Below, piece by piece: positions 1 to 8,754 of a stretch of 64,000 nt of DNA. Positions within the stretch are counted from its first letter, which is position 1; each line of letters opens with the position of its first letter. This DNA comes from Massilia phyllostachyos (GTDB taxonomy: Bacteria; Pseudomonadota; Gammaproteobacteria; Burkholderiales; Burkholderiaceae_D): positions 806,001 to 870,000 of the forward strand of contig NZ_JAJNOC010000001.1 in assembly GCF_021044825.1 (NCBI RefSeq), written 5' to 3'. The notes under the pieces are model-generated. The model saw only the letters and a list, made by a program, of their open reading frames with translations, was not told the origin of the DNA and made no database searches. The position numbers and the translations under genes were made by a program.

Positions 1-607
1 CGTAACCCGAGCGGCCGCCCAGGATCTTCTGTTCGTTGATGTTGTAGGACCAGTCGAGGCTGAACGACACGCGCCCACCCGGCTTCAGCGGGGTCGGCAG
101 GTCGATGCGCATCATGGTGCCATTGATGGTGTGCTTCAGCTGGCGGCCGCCGTCGCGCACATTGCTGATCTTGAAGCCGCCGTCGAAGGCGTTCCCTTCC
201 AGCAGGGTGCGGATGGCGTCGAACTTCACGCCCTGTTCCGGACCGCGGGCCTGGGCCCAGGCTTCGCGCGACGGCAGCGCCGCAGTGGTGCGGGCGCCCG
301 AATCCTTCTTGTAGATGTTCTGGTCGAGCTGCAGCCAGAGGTATTTCAGGGTGTCAGGGGAATTGTTGTAGTACGTGATGGTGCCGGACCCGCTCAAGCT
401 GCGGTTGGCTTCGTCCAGCTTGGCGCGGATCGAATAGTCCGCGCGCTGCTGCCAGTAGGCATGGCCGGGAGCGCCGGAAGCGGTACGGACCGTACCCGGG
501 GTCGGCAGCAGCTCGTCGAGCTGGCGGAACTTGTCGTCGAAAGGCTGGGCGGCGAAAGCGGAGGCGGTGAGGCACAGCGCTGCCAGTCCAAAGGGCAGAC
601 GTATCAT
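1..607 (-). CDS. M1-family metallopeptidase, N-terminal part (cut by window edge)
   Basis: About 202 N-terminal residues are present; the rest lies beyond the window's left edge. A signal peptide (MIRLPFGLAALCLTASAFA, then AQ) predicts export. The following region, with PGHAYWQQRADYSI and then LWLQLDQNIYKKDSG, matches the start of the beta-saddle domain of exported M1 aminopeptidases as I recall that family. The HExxH zinc site should lie in the missing part, so catalysis cannot be checked. The ATG at 607 follows an AGGGGA Shine-Dalgarno and an AT-rich leader with a plausible sigma-70 promoter. The gene is probably transcribed alone, because the next minus-strand gene upstream ends 126 bp away. 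Confidence 0.8.
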   Translation of the reverse strand, partial: MIRLPFGLAALCLTASAFAAQPFDDKFRQLDELLPTPGTVRTASGAPGHAYWQQRADYSIRAKLDEANRSLSGSGTITYYNNSPDTLKYLWLQLDQNIYKKDSGARTTAALPSREAWAQARGPEQGVKFDAIRTLLEGNAFDGGFKISNVRDGGRQLKHTINGTMMRIDLPTPLKPGGRVSFSLDWSYNINEQKILGGRSGY

Positions 608-638
608 ATTTCCCCTGAAATTTTAATTGGAATAAGAA

Positions 639-667
639 AAAGTATTCTAGCTTTACCTTTAAAGCAA
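639..667 (-). promoter_or_regulatory. Candidate sigma-70 promoter for the M1 peptidase
   Basis: On the minus strand, TTGCTT (667-662) and TACTTT (644-639) are separated by exactly 17 bp. They lie in an AT-rich stretch about 32 bp before the peptidase ATG. The -35 is good and the -10 is weak, so this is a prediction only. Confidence 0.4.
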
Positions 668-733
668 TGCTCAGGGGAATTGTAAAAAAGCTGATACATC
701 GTGCATATGCATGTGAGCGGCATGGTCCGGTGC

Positions 734-1885
734 TCATGCGAACAGCGTCGACCAAGCCGGCAAACGCAGGTCGAGGGCGCGCTCCGCCAGCCAGGCCGCG
801 GCGACCAGGGCGATCGTCGCCGAGCCGCCCAGCATGATGAGGCGGCGGTAGAACAGCCCGTTGCGCAGCAGGTAGGCGAGCGGCAGGAACACGGCGACGA
901 TGGCCAGCTGGCCCAGTTCCACGCCCACGTTGAATCCGACCAGCGAGGTGAGTAAAGCGTCCTGCGGCAGGCCGAGGTCGGCCAGCACGCTGGCGAAGCC
1001 GAAGCCGTGCAGCAGGCCGAAGCCGAAGGCGAACAGCACCCGGGCGCGCTGGTAGAGCGGCCGGATATTGTTCAGGGCCGCCACGATGACCGAGGCCGCG
1101 ATCAGCGATTCGACCAGGCGTGAAGGCAGCGCCAGCACGCCCAGCGCGGCCAGGGTGAGCGTGATCGAGTGGGCCACCGTGAAGGCGGTCACGATGCGGA
1201 TCACGTCGAAGGCGGCGGGCTTGAGCCCGTCGCGGCCGACCCATGCGCGTTCGCGGTACAGCAGCACCGCCGGCAGCAGCAGCGACAGCAGGAACAGGAT
1301 GTGGTCGAAGCCGATCCAGATATGCCAGACGCCTTGCCGGACGTATTCCGCGAACTGGCGCCAGCGGCCGGGTCCGGCCACCGCCAGGTCCTGGCGCGCG
1401 CGCCCGGGTTCCAGGATCGCGGTGCTGGTGGTGGCGCCGTTCTTCAGCGCCAGCAGGCCCTTGTGCTGCGGGTCGAACTCCGCCAGCAGGGTGTAGTCGA
1501 CCGTCAGCGTGTCGACCGGCGCGGCGCAGGCGCCGCTCAGCATCAGCACCGTATAGGCGCCGTCGGTGTGGTGGTCGACCAGCTGGCGCGTCACCTGCAG
1601 CGGGCAATCCTGGCCGCCGGAGGCCAGCTTCAGATGCGCCAGCGCATAAGCGGCGATGGCGTCGTGGCGGGCCCGCACCTCGTCCCAGGTGAGGTTGCCG
1701 TCGCCGTCGCCGTCGACGCCGACCGCCATCTCGAGGTCGCGCAGGGCGATGTCCCAGCGGCCCTCGATGCGCTGCCCCTTCACTTCCAGGTTCAGGTAGC
1801 TGTCGCTGGGCTTGTGGGCCATGGCCGGTGCGGCGCACAGCAGCGCGGCGCAGGCCCCGAGCAGGGCAATCCAGCGCCGCATCAT
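734..1885 (-). CDS. HupE/UreJ-like membrane protein with an EF-hand loop
   Basis: 383 residues. A signal peptide (to about residue 23, ...CAAPAMA, then HKPSDSY) leads into an extracytoplasmic domain. A hydrophobic C-terminal half follows with the HupE/UreJ family's His-bearing helices (GVWHIWIGFDHILFLLS, FTVAHSITLTL, GLLHGFGFASVLADLG). Relatives are proposed nickel/cobalt or hydrogenase accessory permeases; the role here is unproven. Residues 58-69 (DGDGDGNLTWDE) fit the canonical EF-hand loop with ligands at 1, 3, 5 and 12, suggesting calcium binding outside the membrane. The ATG at 1885 overlaps the stop of the TPR gene by ATGA, so the two are translationally coupled. It is the last gene of a four-gene minus-strand operon beginning with the DUF4331 protein. 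Confidence 0.8.
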   Translation of the reverse strand: MMRRWIALLGACAALLCAAPAMAHKPSDSYLNLEVKGQRIEGRWDIALRDLEMAVGVDGDGDGNLTWDEVRARHDAIAAYALAHLKLASGGQDCPLQVTRQLVDHHTDGAYTVLMLSGACAAPVDTLTVDYTLLAEFDPQHKGLLALKNGATTSTAILEPGRARQDLAVAGPGRWRQFAEYVRQGVWHIWIGFDHILFLLSLLLPAVLLYRERAWVGRDGLKPAAFDVIRIVTAFTVAHSITLTLAALGVLALPSRLVESLIAASVIVAALNNIRPLYQRARVLFAFGFGLLHGFGFASVLADLGLPQDALLTSLVGFNVGVELGQLAIVAVFLPLAYLLRNGLFYRRLIMLGGSATIALVAAAWLAERALDLRLPAWSTLFA

Positions 1886-3060
1886 GCCGCGCGCGCGCCG
1901 GGAACGGCGTCGAGCAGGCGGTCTTCGATCCGGCTGCGGCGCAGCCAGTCGCGCACCAGGCGCGCGGCGTCGGCGTCGCCGCTGGCCGCAGCGGCTTTTG
2001 CCAGGATGCGCAGGTCGGCCGGCTCCTTCTGCACCGCCCAGTTCAATTTGGCCAGGCGCACCGCTTCGCGCGGATCGCCGGCCAGTTCCAGCGCGAAGCG
2101 TGCCTCCTCGCGGCGGTGCACGGTGTCGCCGCGGCGCCGCGCGGCCTCGAAACGGGCGCGCAGGACGGCGCGCTGCTGCGCCGCCTGCGGCGACCTGGTC
2201 GCCTGCAGCGCGAGCGCATGGCGCAGCAGCAGGGCGTCGTTGGCGGTGCGGGCGGCGAGCAGGCGCGCCACCTCCGGCGCGCGGCCGCGCTCGAGCAGGA
2301 AGTCGGCATACGCGGCCTGCAGGTAGCTGTCTTCCGGGTCGGCCTGCATGGCCGTGCGGAAGTGGGCCTCGGCGGCGCCGTGTTCGCCGAGGCGCTCGGC
2401 CATTTCCCCCAGCAGGGTGGCGGCCCAGGCGCGCAGGGGGACGGCGGCATCCGGCCGCGCCGCCAGGATGCGCTGCAGGTTCCGGTAGCTGGCGCGGGCC
2501 TGGCCGCTGACGCTGCCGACCGAGGCCAGGCAGGTTTGCAGCACCAGATCCGGAGCGCGTCCCAGCAGGCGCGCGCAACTGGCGCGCGCGGCGGGATAGT
2601 CGCCCGTCACCAGCAGGATGGTGGCGCGGGTCAGCCAGGCCTGGGCATTGGCGCCGTCGCGGCGCAGCACCTCGTCGAGGTCGGCCAGCGCCGCGCCGAA
2701 ATCATGGGTGCTCTGCGCCAGCGTGGCGCGCAGCACCAGCACCTCGGCCGGGGCGGCCGTGCGCGGCTGGTTCCACCACGGCGCCAGGGCGGCCTGGGCG
2801 TAGCCGAGGTAGCGCGGATCGCCGTCGCGGCGGGCCTGCTCGATGTAGCGTTGGGCCAGTGCTGTGGCGCGTGCGAGGTCGGCGGGACTGGCGGCCAGGT
2901 CGGCGCGCAGCCGGGCCAGCTCGCGCTGGACCGGGTCGAGGCGAGCGGGCAGGCGCTCCAGCACCTGGGCGCCGCTGGCCGGCAGGTAGGGTTCGGCGCG
3001 TGCGCTGTGGCATACCGCCAGGGCGGCAAGCAGCAGGGGCGCGTAGCAACGTGCGCTCAT
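1882..3060 (-). CDS. Exported TPR-repeat protein
   Basis: 392 residues with a signal peptide (MSARCYAPLLLAALAVCHSARA). The rest is Ala/Leu/Arg-rich helical repeat sequence with several recognisable tetratricopeptide units (for example a unit around AWLTRATILLVTGDYPAA and another around AEAHFRTAMQADPEDSYL). TPR proteins act as binding scaffolds; this one should sit in the periplasm or outer-membrane space. It overlaps the HupE-like gene by 4 bp and lies 55 bp after the His-rich lipoprotein gene, so it likely belongs to the same operon. A hairpin (GCGGGAGC-N8-GCTCCCGC, 3081-3104) lies just upstream in the leader; it lacks a T-run and is not an obvious terminator. No specific partner can be named from sequence. 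Confidence 0.8.
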   Translation of the reverse strand: MSARCYAPLLLAALAVCHSARAEPYLPASGAQVLERLPARLDPVQRELARLRADLAASPADLARATALAQRYIEQARRDGDPRYLGYAQAALAPWWNQPRTAAPAEVLVLRATLAQSTHDFGAALADLDEVLRRDGANAQAWLTRATILLVTGDYPAARASCARLLGRAPDLVLQTCLASVGSVSGQARASYRNLQRILAARPDAAVPLRAWAATLLGEMAERLGEHGAAEAHFRTAMQADPEDSYLQAAYADFLLERGRAPEVARLLAARTANDALLLRHALALQATRSPQAAQQRAVLRARFEAARRRGDTVHRREEARFALELAGDPREAVRLAKLNWAVQKEPADLRILAKAAAASGDADAARLVRDWLRRSRIEDRLLDAVPGARAA

Positions 3061-3115
3061 CGGGTCTCCAGACAGGATAGGCGGGAGCCGGACTGCGCTC
3101 CCGCGGTGCGGCTCT

Positions 3116-3397
3116 TCAAGTTGCGGGCAGCGCCTGCGGCTCGGTGTCCTCGGGCGTGGTGACCGTCACCGCATCGATCGCGACGGGTTCGTCGTTATCC
3201 AGCAGCGAGGCCACGCGCGCGGCGACCAGCGAGAAGAAGGAGTCGCTCGCCACCGGCGGCGGCGTGGTGGCGCCGCCCCCGCCCGCGGGCGGCGGGTGCG
3301 GATGGTCGTGGTGGCCGCCGCAGGCGGCAAGCGCCGCGGCGCTTGCCAGCGCCACGGCGGCGGCGCGCAGGCGCCAGTTCGGATGCTTGGTCGTCAT
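3116..3397 (-). CDS. Small His-rich lipoprotein, function unknown
   Basis: 93 residues. A positively charged signal sequence ends in a lipobox (LAAC), followed at once by a Gly/His/Pro stretch (GGHHDHPHPPPAGGGG) that could bind metal ions. The rest is short and acidic (around LLDNDEPVAIDAV). It is 10 bp downstream of the DUF4331 gene and 55 bp upstream of the TPR gene, so co-transcription is likely. I do not recognise a named family. The histidine cluster, together with the HupE-like protein of the same operon, suggests metal handling; that is an inference from context only. Size and operon position make a spurious ORF unlikely. Confidence 0.65.
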   Translation of the reverse strand: MTTKHPNWRLRAAAVALASAAALAACGGHHDHPHPPPAGGGGATTPPPVASDSFFSLVAARVASLLDNDEPVAIDAVTVTTPEDTEPQALPAT

Positions 3398-3407
3398 GGC
3401 GCGCTCC

Positions 3408-4907
3408 TTACTGGTTGCCCGGCAGCGGGGCGTTCAGATAGGGGAAGGCCGGCTTGAACGCGGCGGCGTTCTTGCGCACGCCGTCGGTCAGGGCCAGGCC
3501 GCCGGCCGGGGCGTCCGACGGCTTGCAGCCGACGCCGAGCGCATCGTTGGCGCCGGTCAGCGCGCACAGGGCGCCCATCGACACGCGCAGCGCGATGTCG
3601 ACGATGTCGTCGCCGGGGCGGCGTCCGTTCGGGAAGCCCGCATTGTCGCCCGCCGCCACGCCCATCGGATTCTGCGCGGCCAGCGCGGTCGGCGCGATGG
3701 CGGTGTTCAGGCGCAGCATTTCGGAGGCCACCACGTTCTTCGGCTGGTTCACGCCCGGGATGCCCTTCAGGAAGGCGGTGACCAGGTCGTTGCGCGGGAA
3801 GTTGGTGGGCGCCTTGGCCGACGGGAACAGGGTTTCGATCAGGGCCGGCAGGGTCGGGTTGGTGACGTAGGTGAGGAACTGCGCATCATCCTTCGGCTTC
3901 GACGTATTGAAACGGTCCTTGTCGTCCATGCCGATGATGACTTCGTTCACCAGCGGCATGCCGAGGCGCGAGACCTGGGCCCAGGCGCCGCCTTCCTTCA
4001 CCGCGTTGTTGATGCCGCTGGCCGGCGCCGGGTTGATCAGGCGGCCCTGGCGCATGCTGGCGGTGGCGTAGGCGCCGATCACCGGCTCGCCGGCCACGGT
4101 CAGGCAGGAGATCGGCACTTCGAGGGCGATCGCGCTGACATTCTTGTTTTCCAGGTCGTTCTTGTTGCCGTTGACTTCGGCGCCCAGCGGATTCAGGTTG
4201 ACCAGGTCGAAGATCTTGCCGACGGCGATATAGAACGGTTCCTTGCGCTGACCGACGAAGACGCGCGCGGCGCCGCAGCCGGGAATGTTCACTTCATGGA
4301 TGTGGGCGCTGGCATAGGTCTCGTAGGCGGCGCCGCTGCCGAAGGTCTTCTCGCCGATGTTGTCGACCGGCTTGTCGAATTCGGTGGCGCCGCCGGTGGC
4401 CGCGGCCAGGCGGGTGCGGGTGCCGCTGCGGCGGTCGCCCTTGACCATGTCGATGGTGTAGGTCTCGCGCACGTTCAGCGAGGCCGGGTTGACGCCGCTG
4501 ACGGTGTTCGAATTGATCAGCGGGATCAGGACCTGCTTGCCGCCCACGTTCAGGGCGGTGCGCTTGGAGGTGTTCTTGAAGCGGAACTGGAAGGAGATGT
4601 CTTCCTTGGCGTCGCCGTTGTTGTCGACGTGGATCTCGTACAGCGCGTTCTGGTCGAACTGGTAGAAGTTCGGTCCGCCCTGGGGATCCTGGAAGGGAAT
4701 GAAGTCGGCGATCATCGTCACGTAGCCTTCCCGTCCCGGCGCATAGCTGCGGAACAGGTAGAAGTCGGTGCCGTCGACCTTCGGCGCATTGGTCAGGAAC
4801 GGCGCCTCGCGGTGGCTGGACGCCGCGGCGGGCATGGCCAGTGCGGCGAGGGCCGCGCCGGACAGGATGGCGGCGGCCCAGCGGGTGTGCTTGCTTACGG
4901 ATTGCAT
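3408..4907 (-). CDS. DUF4331-family exported protein
   Basis: 499 residues. A signal peptide (residues about 1-30, ending PAAA) is followed by SSHREAPFLTNAPKVDGTDF, the typical start of DUF4331 proteins. Two further family-like segments are DFIPFQDPQGGPNFYQFD and RLGMPLVNEVIIGMDDKDRF. The biochemical function of the family is not known to me. I chose the ATG at 4907 because GAGGAG lies 7 bp upstream and the signal peptide begins there; the frame stays open to 5027 but that extension has no export signal. It heads the operon DUF4331, His-rich lipoprotein, TPR, HupE, and is divergent from an ECF sigma/anti-sigma pair across 227 bp of AT-rich DNA. That arrangement suggests control by the sigma factor. 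Confidence 0.85.
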   Translation of the reverse strand: MQSVSKHTRWAAAILSGAALAALAMPAAASSHREAPFLTNAPKVDGTDFYLFRSYAPGREGYVTMIADFIPFQDPQGGPNFYQFDQNALYEIHVDNNGDAKEDISFQFRFKNTSKRTALNVGGKQVLIPLINSNTVSGVNPASLNVRETYTIDMVKGDRRSGTRTRLAAATGGATEFDKPVDNIGEKTFGSGAAYETYASAHIHEVNIPGCGAARVFVGQRKEPFYIAVGKIFDLVNLNPLGAEVNGNKNDLENKNVSAIALEVPISCLTVAGEPVIGAYATASMRQGRLINPAPASGINNAVKEGGAWAQVSRLGMPLVNEVIIGMDDKDRFNTSKPKDDAQFLTYVTNPTLPALIETLFPSAKAPTNFPRNDLVTAFLKGIPGVNQPKNVVASEMLRLNTAIAPTALAAQNPMGVAAGDNAGFPNGRRPGDDIVDIALRVSMGALCALTGANDALGVGCKPSDAPAGGLALTDGVRKNAAAFKPAFPYLNAPLPGNQ

Positions 4908-5134
4908 GGTTTTTCTCCTCATGATGTTGTTATCTCCACTGATGGGCGAAGCGGCGGGATTGCGGCCGGCACGACGGGTGACGGCAGCCATGATGTATAT
5001 ACGCAGGCCCGATTGAATTGGATTCAATTTATTTTCTTACATGATTAAATGGTAAATATGTTAATTTCGCCACTGAGTATTGCCAAAACAAAAGTAAAGA
5101 TGTCAAATATCGATTCCAGAGACAAGGCGGGCAC

Positions 5135-5725
5135 GTGGTTCAATCATCAAATCTGCCAAATGCATTAGAACTGAATAGTTGGATTCGCGGCGCCGCACAG
5201 AAAGATGCGCCTGCCTTCCGCCAGCTCTACGACGCCTGTTCGCCGCGACTGTTCGGCCTGGCCCTGCGCATCGTGCGTCGCCCTGAACTGGCTGAGGAAG
5301 TGCTCCAGGAAAGTTTCATTGCGATTTGGAACCACTCCAACGAGTACCAGAACAGCATGTCGGCGCCCATGACCTGGATGACGACAATCGTGCGCAACAA
5401 GTCCTTCGACCTGCTGCGCCGCGCGGGCGAGGAGGTCGACCTCGATGCGGGCGACTTCGACCAGCGCGTGATGGCCGGCGCGCGCGATATGGGGGCGAAT
5501 CCCGCCGATGCGTTCGAGCTCAGCAGCGAAGCCAGGGCGCTGGCAGCCTGCCTGGCGGTGCTCGAGGAAAAGCAGCGCGACGTCATCGGCCTTGCCTTCT
5601 TCCATGACCTGTCGCACGGCGACGTGGCGCGCCGGCTGGCGCTGCCGGTAGGGACCGTCAAGACCTGGATCCGCCGCGGCCTCGTGCGGCTGCATGCCTG
5701 CCTGACCGGCGGGAGGACCGCATGA
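5135..5725 (+). CDS. ECF-type RNA polymerase sigma factor
   Basis: 196 residues. Sigma region 2 is visible around residues 25-90 (LYDACSPRLFGLALRIVRRP, then EVLQESFIAIW and MTWMTTIVRNKSFDLLRR). Region 4 lies near 145-190 (LSHGDVARRLALPVGTVKTW), the helix-turn-helix that reads the -35 element. The start is a GTG at 5135 with a modest AAGG upstream. The stop overlaps the anti-sigma gene by ATGA. The protein should direct RNA polymerase to a small regulon, probably including the divergent DUF4331 operon and itself. I could not pick out a convincing ECF promoter pair in the 4908-5134 gap, so the target set is inferred only from gene order. Confidence 0.9.
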   Translation: MVQSSNLPNALELNSWIRGAAQKDAPAFRQLYDACSPRLFGLALRIVRRPELAEEVLQESFIAIWNHSNEYQNSMSAPMTWMTTIVRNKSFDLLRRAGEEVDLDAGDFDQRVMAGARDMGANPADAFELSSEARALAACLAVLEEKQRDVIGLAFFHDLSHGDVARRLALPVGTVKTWIRRGLVRLHACLTGGRTA

Positions 5726-6423
5726 ACCTGCGCGGCAAGGAAGTGCTGCGTGAGCGGCTGGCGGCGGAATATGTGCTCGGCACCCTGCGCGGCCGGGCGC
5801 GGCGCCGTTTCGAAGGCCTGATGCATGGCGACGCCGCCCTGCGCCGCACGGTGGCCGAGTGGCGCGACCGCATCGGCGCGATGGCCGAGTTCGTGCCGCC
5901 GGTCGCGCCGCGCATGCAGGTCTGGCGCGCCATCGAGACCCGTCTCGGGCTGCGCGCGCCGGCGCCGGCCTGGCAGTTCTGGCGCGGCGGCGCGCTGGCC
6001 TGGTGGCGCAGCCTCGGCGTGGTCTCGAGCATGGTCGCTGCGCTGCTGCTCGTGACGGTGCTGCAGGAACCGCGCACGCCCGCGGTCGACGCCATCGCCA
6101 CGCTGACCGACGCGCAGGCCCGCACCGCGCTGCTGGTGACGGCCGACCGCGAACGCAAGACCTTGACCGTGCGGCTGGTCGAGCCCCAGCCCCTTGCCGC
6201 GGACCGTGCGCTGCAACTGTGGGCGGTGCCGCAGCAGGGCAAGCCGCGATCGCTCGGCGTGCTGGGAGCGGGCCGGGAACTGACCCTGCCGCTGACGACG
6301 CAGGCGATCGGCGCCGACGTCGCGCTGCTGGCGGTCAGCCTCGAACCGCAAGGCGGCTCGCCCGATCCGAACGGACCGAGCGGACCGATCCTGTACAAGG
6401 GCGGCTGGGTGAGCGTGATGTAG
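5722..6423 (+). CDS. RskA-like anti-sigma factor
   Basis: 233 residues. The N-terminal about 80 residues (RERLAAEYVLGTLRGRARRR) resemble the cytoplasmic sigma-binding domain of RskA-type anti-sigma factors. A single transmembrane segment follows near residues 94-115 (SLGVVSSMVAALLLVTVL), and the periplasmic C-terminal domain contains the RskA-like ALQLWAVPQQGKPRSLG. No HxxxCxxC zinc motif is seen, as usual for this type. It is translationally coupled to the sigma gene (ATGA), as expected for a stoichiometric inhibitor. Release probably follows proteolysis or an envelope signal, but the inducing signal cannot be read from the sequence. Confidence 0.85.
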   Translation: MNLRGKEVLRERLAAEYVLGTLRGRARRRFEGLMHGDAALRRTVAEWRDRIGAMAEFVPPVAPRMQVWRAIETRLGLRAPAPAWQFWRGGALAWWRSLGVVSSMVAALLLVTVLQEPRTPAVDAIATLTDAQARTALLVTADRERKTLTVRLVEPQPLAADRALQLWAVPQQGKPRSLGVLGAGRELTLPLTTQAIGADVALLAVSLEPQGGSPDPNGPSGPILYKGGWVSVM

Positions 6424-6522
6424 GCGGGGGCTTCCCCGGACCGGGGGCAAGGCAATCGAACGCTGGCGTGGACACGCTTGTGCGAGGATGTGCTTCCTTC
6501 TTTTGCCATTGAGCTCGATATC

Positions 6523-7677
6523 GTGTTCCCGCCCATCGAAACCAGCAGCGAAAAGCCGGAAAAGACCGCGCCGCCGGGCGACCCGCGGGACCAGCGGGTC
6601 GGCATCGCCATCGTCGGCGTGGGCCGCATCTCGGTCAACGAAGTGCTGCCGGCTTTCGCCCACAGCAAACACTGCAAGCCGGTAGTCCTGGTCAGCGGCG
6701 ACCGCGCCAAGGCCCTCAAGATTGCGAAGCAGTACGACATCCCCGAGAGCGCGGTGCTCGACTACCGCGACTACGACAAGCTGGCGCAGATGCCGGCGGT
6801 AGAGGGCGTCTACATCGCCCTGCCGAACAGCATGCACGCCGAGTACACGATCCGCGCCGCCCGCGCCGGCAAGCACGTGCTGTGCGAGAAGCCGATGGCC
6901 AACACGGTGGCCGAATGCGAACAGATGATCGACGCTTGCCGGCAGGCCGGCCGCAAGCTGATGATCGCCTATCGACGCCAGTATTCTCCGCTCGATCGCG
7001 CGCTGCTGAAGATGATCCGCGAAGGCAGGTTCGGACCGCTGCGCGAGTTCATCTCGGTGAATTCGCAGAACATGGGCGACCCGCAGCACTGGCGCCTGAA
7101 GCGTGCGCTCGCCGGCGGCGGCGCGCTGCCGGACGTGGGGCTGTACTGCATCAACGAGGCGCGTTTCCTGAGCGGGGAAGAGCCGGTCGACGTGATCGGC
7201 AACACCTGGTCGACGCCGGGCGATGCGCGCTTCGAGGAAGTCGAGGAGCACTGCCAGTTCATCCTGCGCTTCCCGAGCGGCTTCACGGCGTCGTGCTCGA
7301 CCGGGTACAGCTCGCACAAGTCACAGATGTTCCGGCTCAATGCCGATACGGCGTGGGCGGAGATGAGCCCTGCTTATGCCTACGAAGGGAACAAGCTGCG
7401 GATCTCGCGCCAGGTGGAGGGCAAGGAGCACACGGCCGAACTGCAGATCGAGGAGGGCAACCAGTTCGCCAGGGAACTCGACCACTTCGCGCAGTGCGTG
7501 CGCAAGAACCAGGAGCCGCACACGCCGGGCGAAGAGGGCTTGCAGGACCAGCGCGTGATCGAGGCGATCTATGCGTCGGCGCGCAGCGGCAAATCCGTGA
7601 AGCTGTCGCCGCCGTCGGGCAAGACGCGCGGCCCGGAGCCGGAGAGTGAATCAACGGGAAACCTTGCCGGCCCTTAG
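6523..7677 (+). CDS. Gfo/Idh/MocA-family NAD(P)-dependent oxidoreductase
   Basis: About 384 residues from the GTG at 6523; an in-frame TTG at 6478 would add 15. The Rossmann start (RVGIAIVGVGRISVNEVLP) and the EKP motif with its conserved lysine (HVLCEKPMANTVAEC) are both present. The middle has the substrate-domain segment GGALPDVGLYCINEARFL, resembling the glucose-fructose oxidoreductase/dehydrogenase branch. The substrate is likely a sugar or cyclitol, not identifiable from sequence. There is no twin-arginine signal, so it should be cytoplasmic. It lies 99 bp after the anti-sigma gene and converges on the phytanoyl-CoA dioxygenase-like gene. The start is uncertain because neither candidate has a strong ribosome binding site. 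Confidence 0.85.
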   Translation: MFPPIETSSEKPEKTAPPGDPRDQRVGIAIVGVGRISVNEVLPAFAHSKHCKPVVLVSGDRAKALKIAKQYDIPESAVLDYRDYDKLAQMPAVEGVYIALPNSMHAEYTIRAARAGKHVLCEKPMANTVAECEQMIDACRQAGRKLMIAYRRQYSPLDRALLKMIREGRFGPLREFISVNSQNMGDPQHWRLKRALAGGGALPDVGLYCINEARFLSGEEPVDVIGNTWSTPGDARFEEVEEHCQFILRFPSGFTASCSTGYSSHKSQMFRLNADTAWAEMSPAYAYEGNKLRISRQVEGKEHTAELQIEEGNQFARELDHFAQCVRKNQEPHTPGEEGLQDQRVIEAIYASARSGKSVKLSPPSGKTRGPEPESESTGNLAGP

Positions 7678-7805
7678 GGCCGATGCGCCCTGGTCCGCCC
7701 TCCGGCAGGGGCCACGGCGGCACCGGCGCCTTGATCCGATGCTTCTTGCAGCATGCCCGAGGTGGACGGATCATGTCGATTGCTCCCCATGGTATTTCTT
7801 TCGGG

Positions 7806-8651
7806 CTAGAGAGGGTTGAAGCCGCGCACTGGCAGGCTCTCGTCGCGCTGGATCCAGTTACGCGACGAGTAGCGTGCGCCAGCGTCGGTCGCATGCAGCG
7901 TGAACGCATGCCGCGACACCGGCGAGCGGTTCGGCGCGCTGTAGTGGGGCAGCAGGCCGTGGAAGCAGACCAGGGTGCCGGCCTTGGCTTCCAGCGGCAC
8001 CGCCGTGCTGTCGTCAGGCCACGGCGTGCTGTCCAGCTTTTCCATGGTGATGCTGTCGCCGTCGCGCAGGAAACGCTCTCGCAGCGGGCCGAGGTGCCCG
8101 CCCGGTTCCGCCCACAAGCAACCATTATCGACCGTCGCATCTTCCAGCGCGAACCAGAAGGTGGTGACCGTGATCGGGTCGCTGTCGAAGAAGGTCGCGT
8201 CCTGATGCCAGCGCACCTCGCCGCCGATGCCGGGCTGCTTGAAGATGTACATCGACTGCCAGACCTGCGGATTTTCCAGGCCGAGGTCACGCGCTACGGC
8301 CGCCAGTTTCGGGTCGTGCGTGAACGCTTCGAACACCGGGTCGAGATCATGCATCGCGTGCCCGATCTTGTTGATCGACAGCGCCTTGGGCTGGCGCAGC
8401 CGGCCGTCCGGGCCGAATGCTTCTTCCTCGAAGAAGCAGCGCACCGTGTTGTCCGAGCCGAGGAACCAGGCGTCGCTGGCGCGCTCCTGGTCCCTGGTCG
8501 TGAAGATGGCGCGCGATTCGTTCGGGTCGAAGGCGTCGACGATTTCCTCGGCGCGGCGGCGCAGTAGCGCGATCTCGTCGAGGCTCTTGAAGTCCGGGAT
8601 GACGATGAAACCGTCGCGCTCGTACTCGGCGCGTTGCAGGGCAGTCAGCAT
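7806..8651 (-). CDS. Phytanoyl-CoA dioxygenase (PhyH) family protein
   Basis: 281 residues. The Fe(II)/2-oxoglutarate oxygenase metal motif HxD appears in VRWHQDATFFDSDPITV. A later GTLVCFHGLLPHYSAPNRS supplies the distal His, and the Arg of RSPVSRHAF is a candidate 2-oxoglutarate ligand. Such enzymes hydroxylate diverse small molecules or lipids; the substrate here is unknown. The N-terminus (LTALQRAEYERDGFIVIPDF) is the usual family opening, which supports the ATG at 8651 although no strong Shine-Dalgarno precedes it. It converges with the Gfo/Idh/MocA gene over about 130 bp and is divergent from the copper cluster, so it probably forms its own unit. Confidence 0.9.
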   Translation of the reverse strand: MLTALQRAEYERDGFIVIPDFKSLDEIALLRRRAEEIVDAFDPNESRAIFTTRDQERASDAWFLGSDNTVRCFFEEEAFGPDGRLRQPKALSINKIGHAMHDLDPVFEAFTHDPKLAAVARDLGLENPQVWQSMYIFKQPGIGGEVRWHQDATFFDSDPITVTTFWFALEDATVDNGCLWAEPGGHLGPLRERFLRDGDSITMEKLDSTPWPDDSTAVPLEAKAGTLVCFHGLLPHYSAPNRSPVSRHAFTLHATDAGARYSSRNWIQRDESLPVRGFNPL

Positions 8652-8716
8652 GGCAGCAGGATCCGTGAGAAAAGGCTATTCTAGCGCCGTCGCCGCGCTA
8701 CCAGTTCGCGCGCCGT

Positions 8717-8746
8717 TTGACAGACCATCGCCCGCTGTCCCACAAT
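8717..8746 (+). promoter_or_regulatory. Candidate sigma-70 promoter of the copper cluster
   Basis: A perfect TTGACA (8717-8722) is separated by 18 bp from CACAAT (8741-8746). The expected transcription start is about 8752-8754, directly at the ATG at 8755. If used, the first gene would have an almost leaderless message, which agrees with the absence of a Shine-Dalgarno there. Confidence 0.45.
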
Positions 8747-8754
8747 TGCCAATC

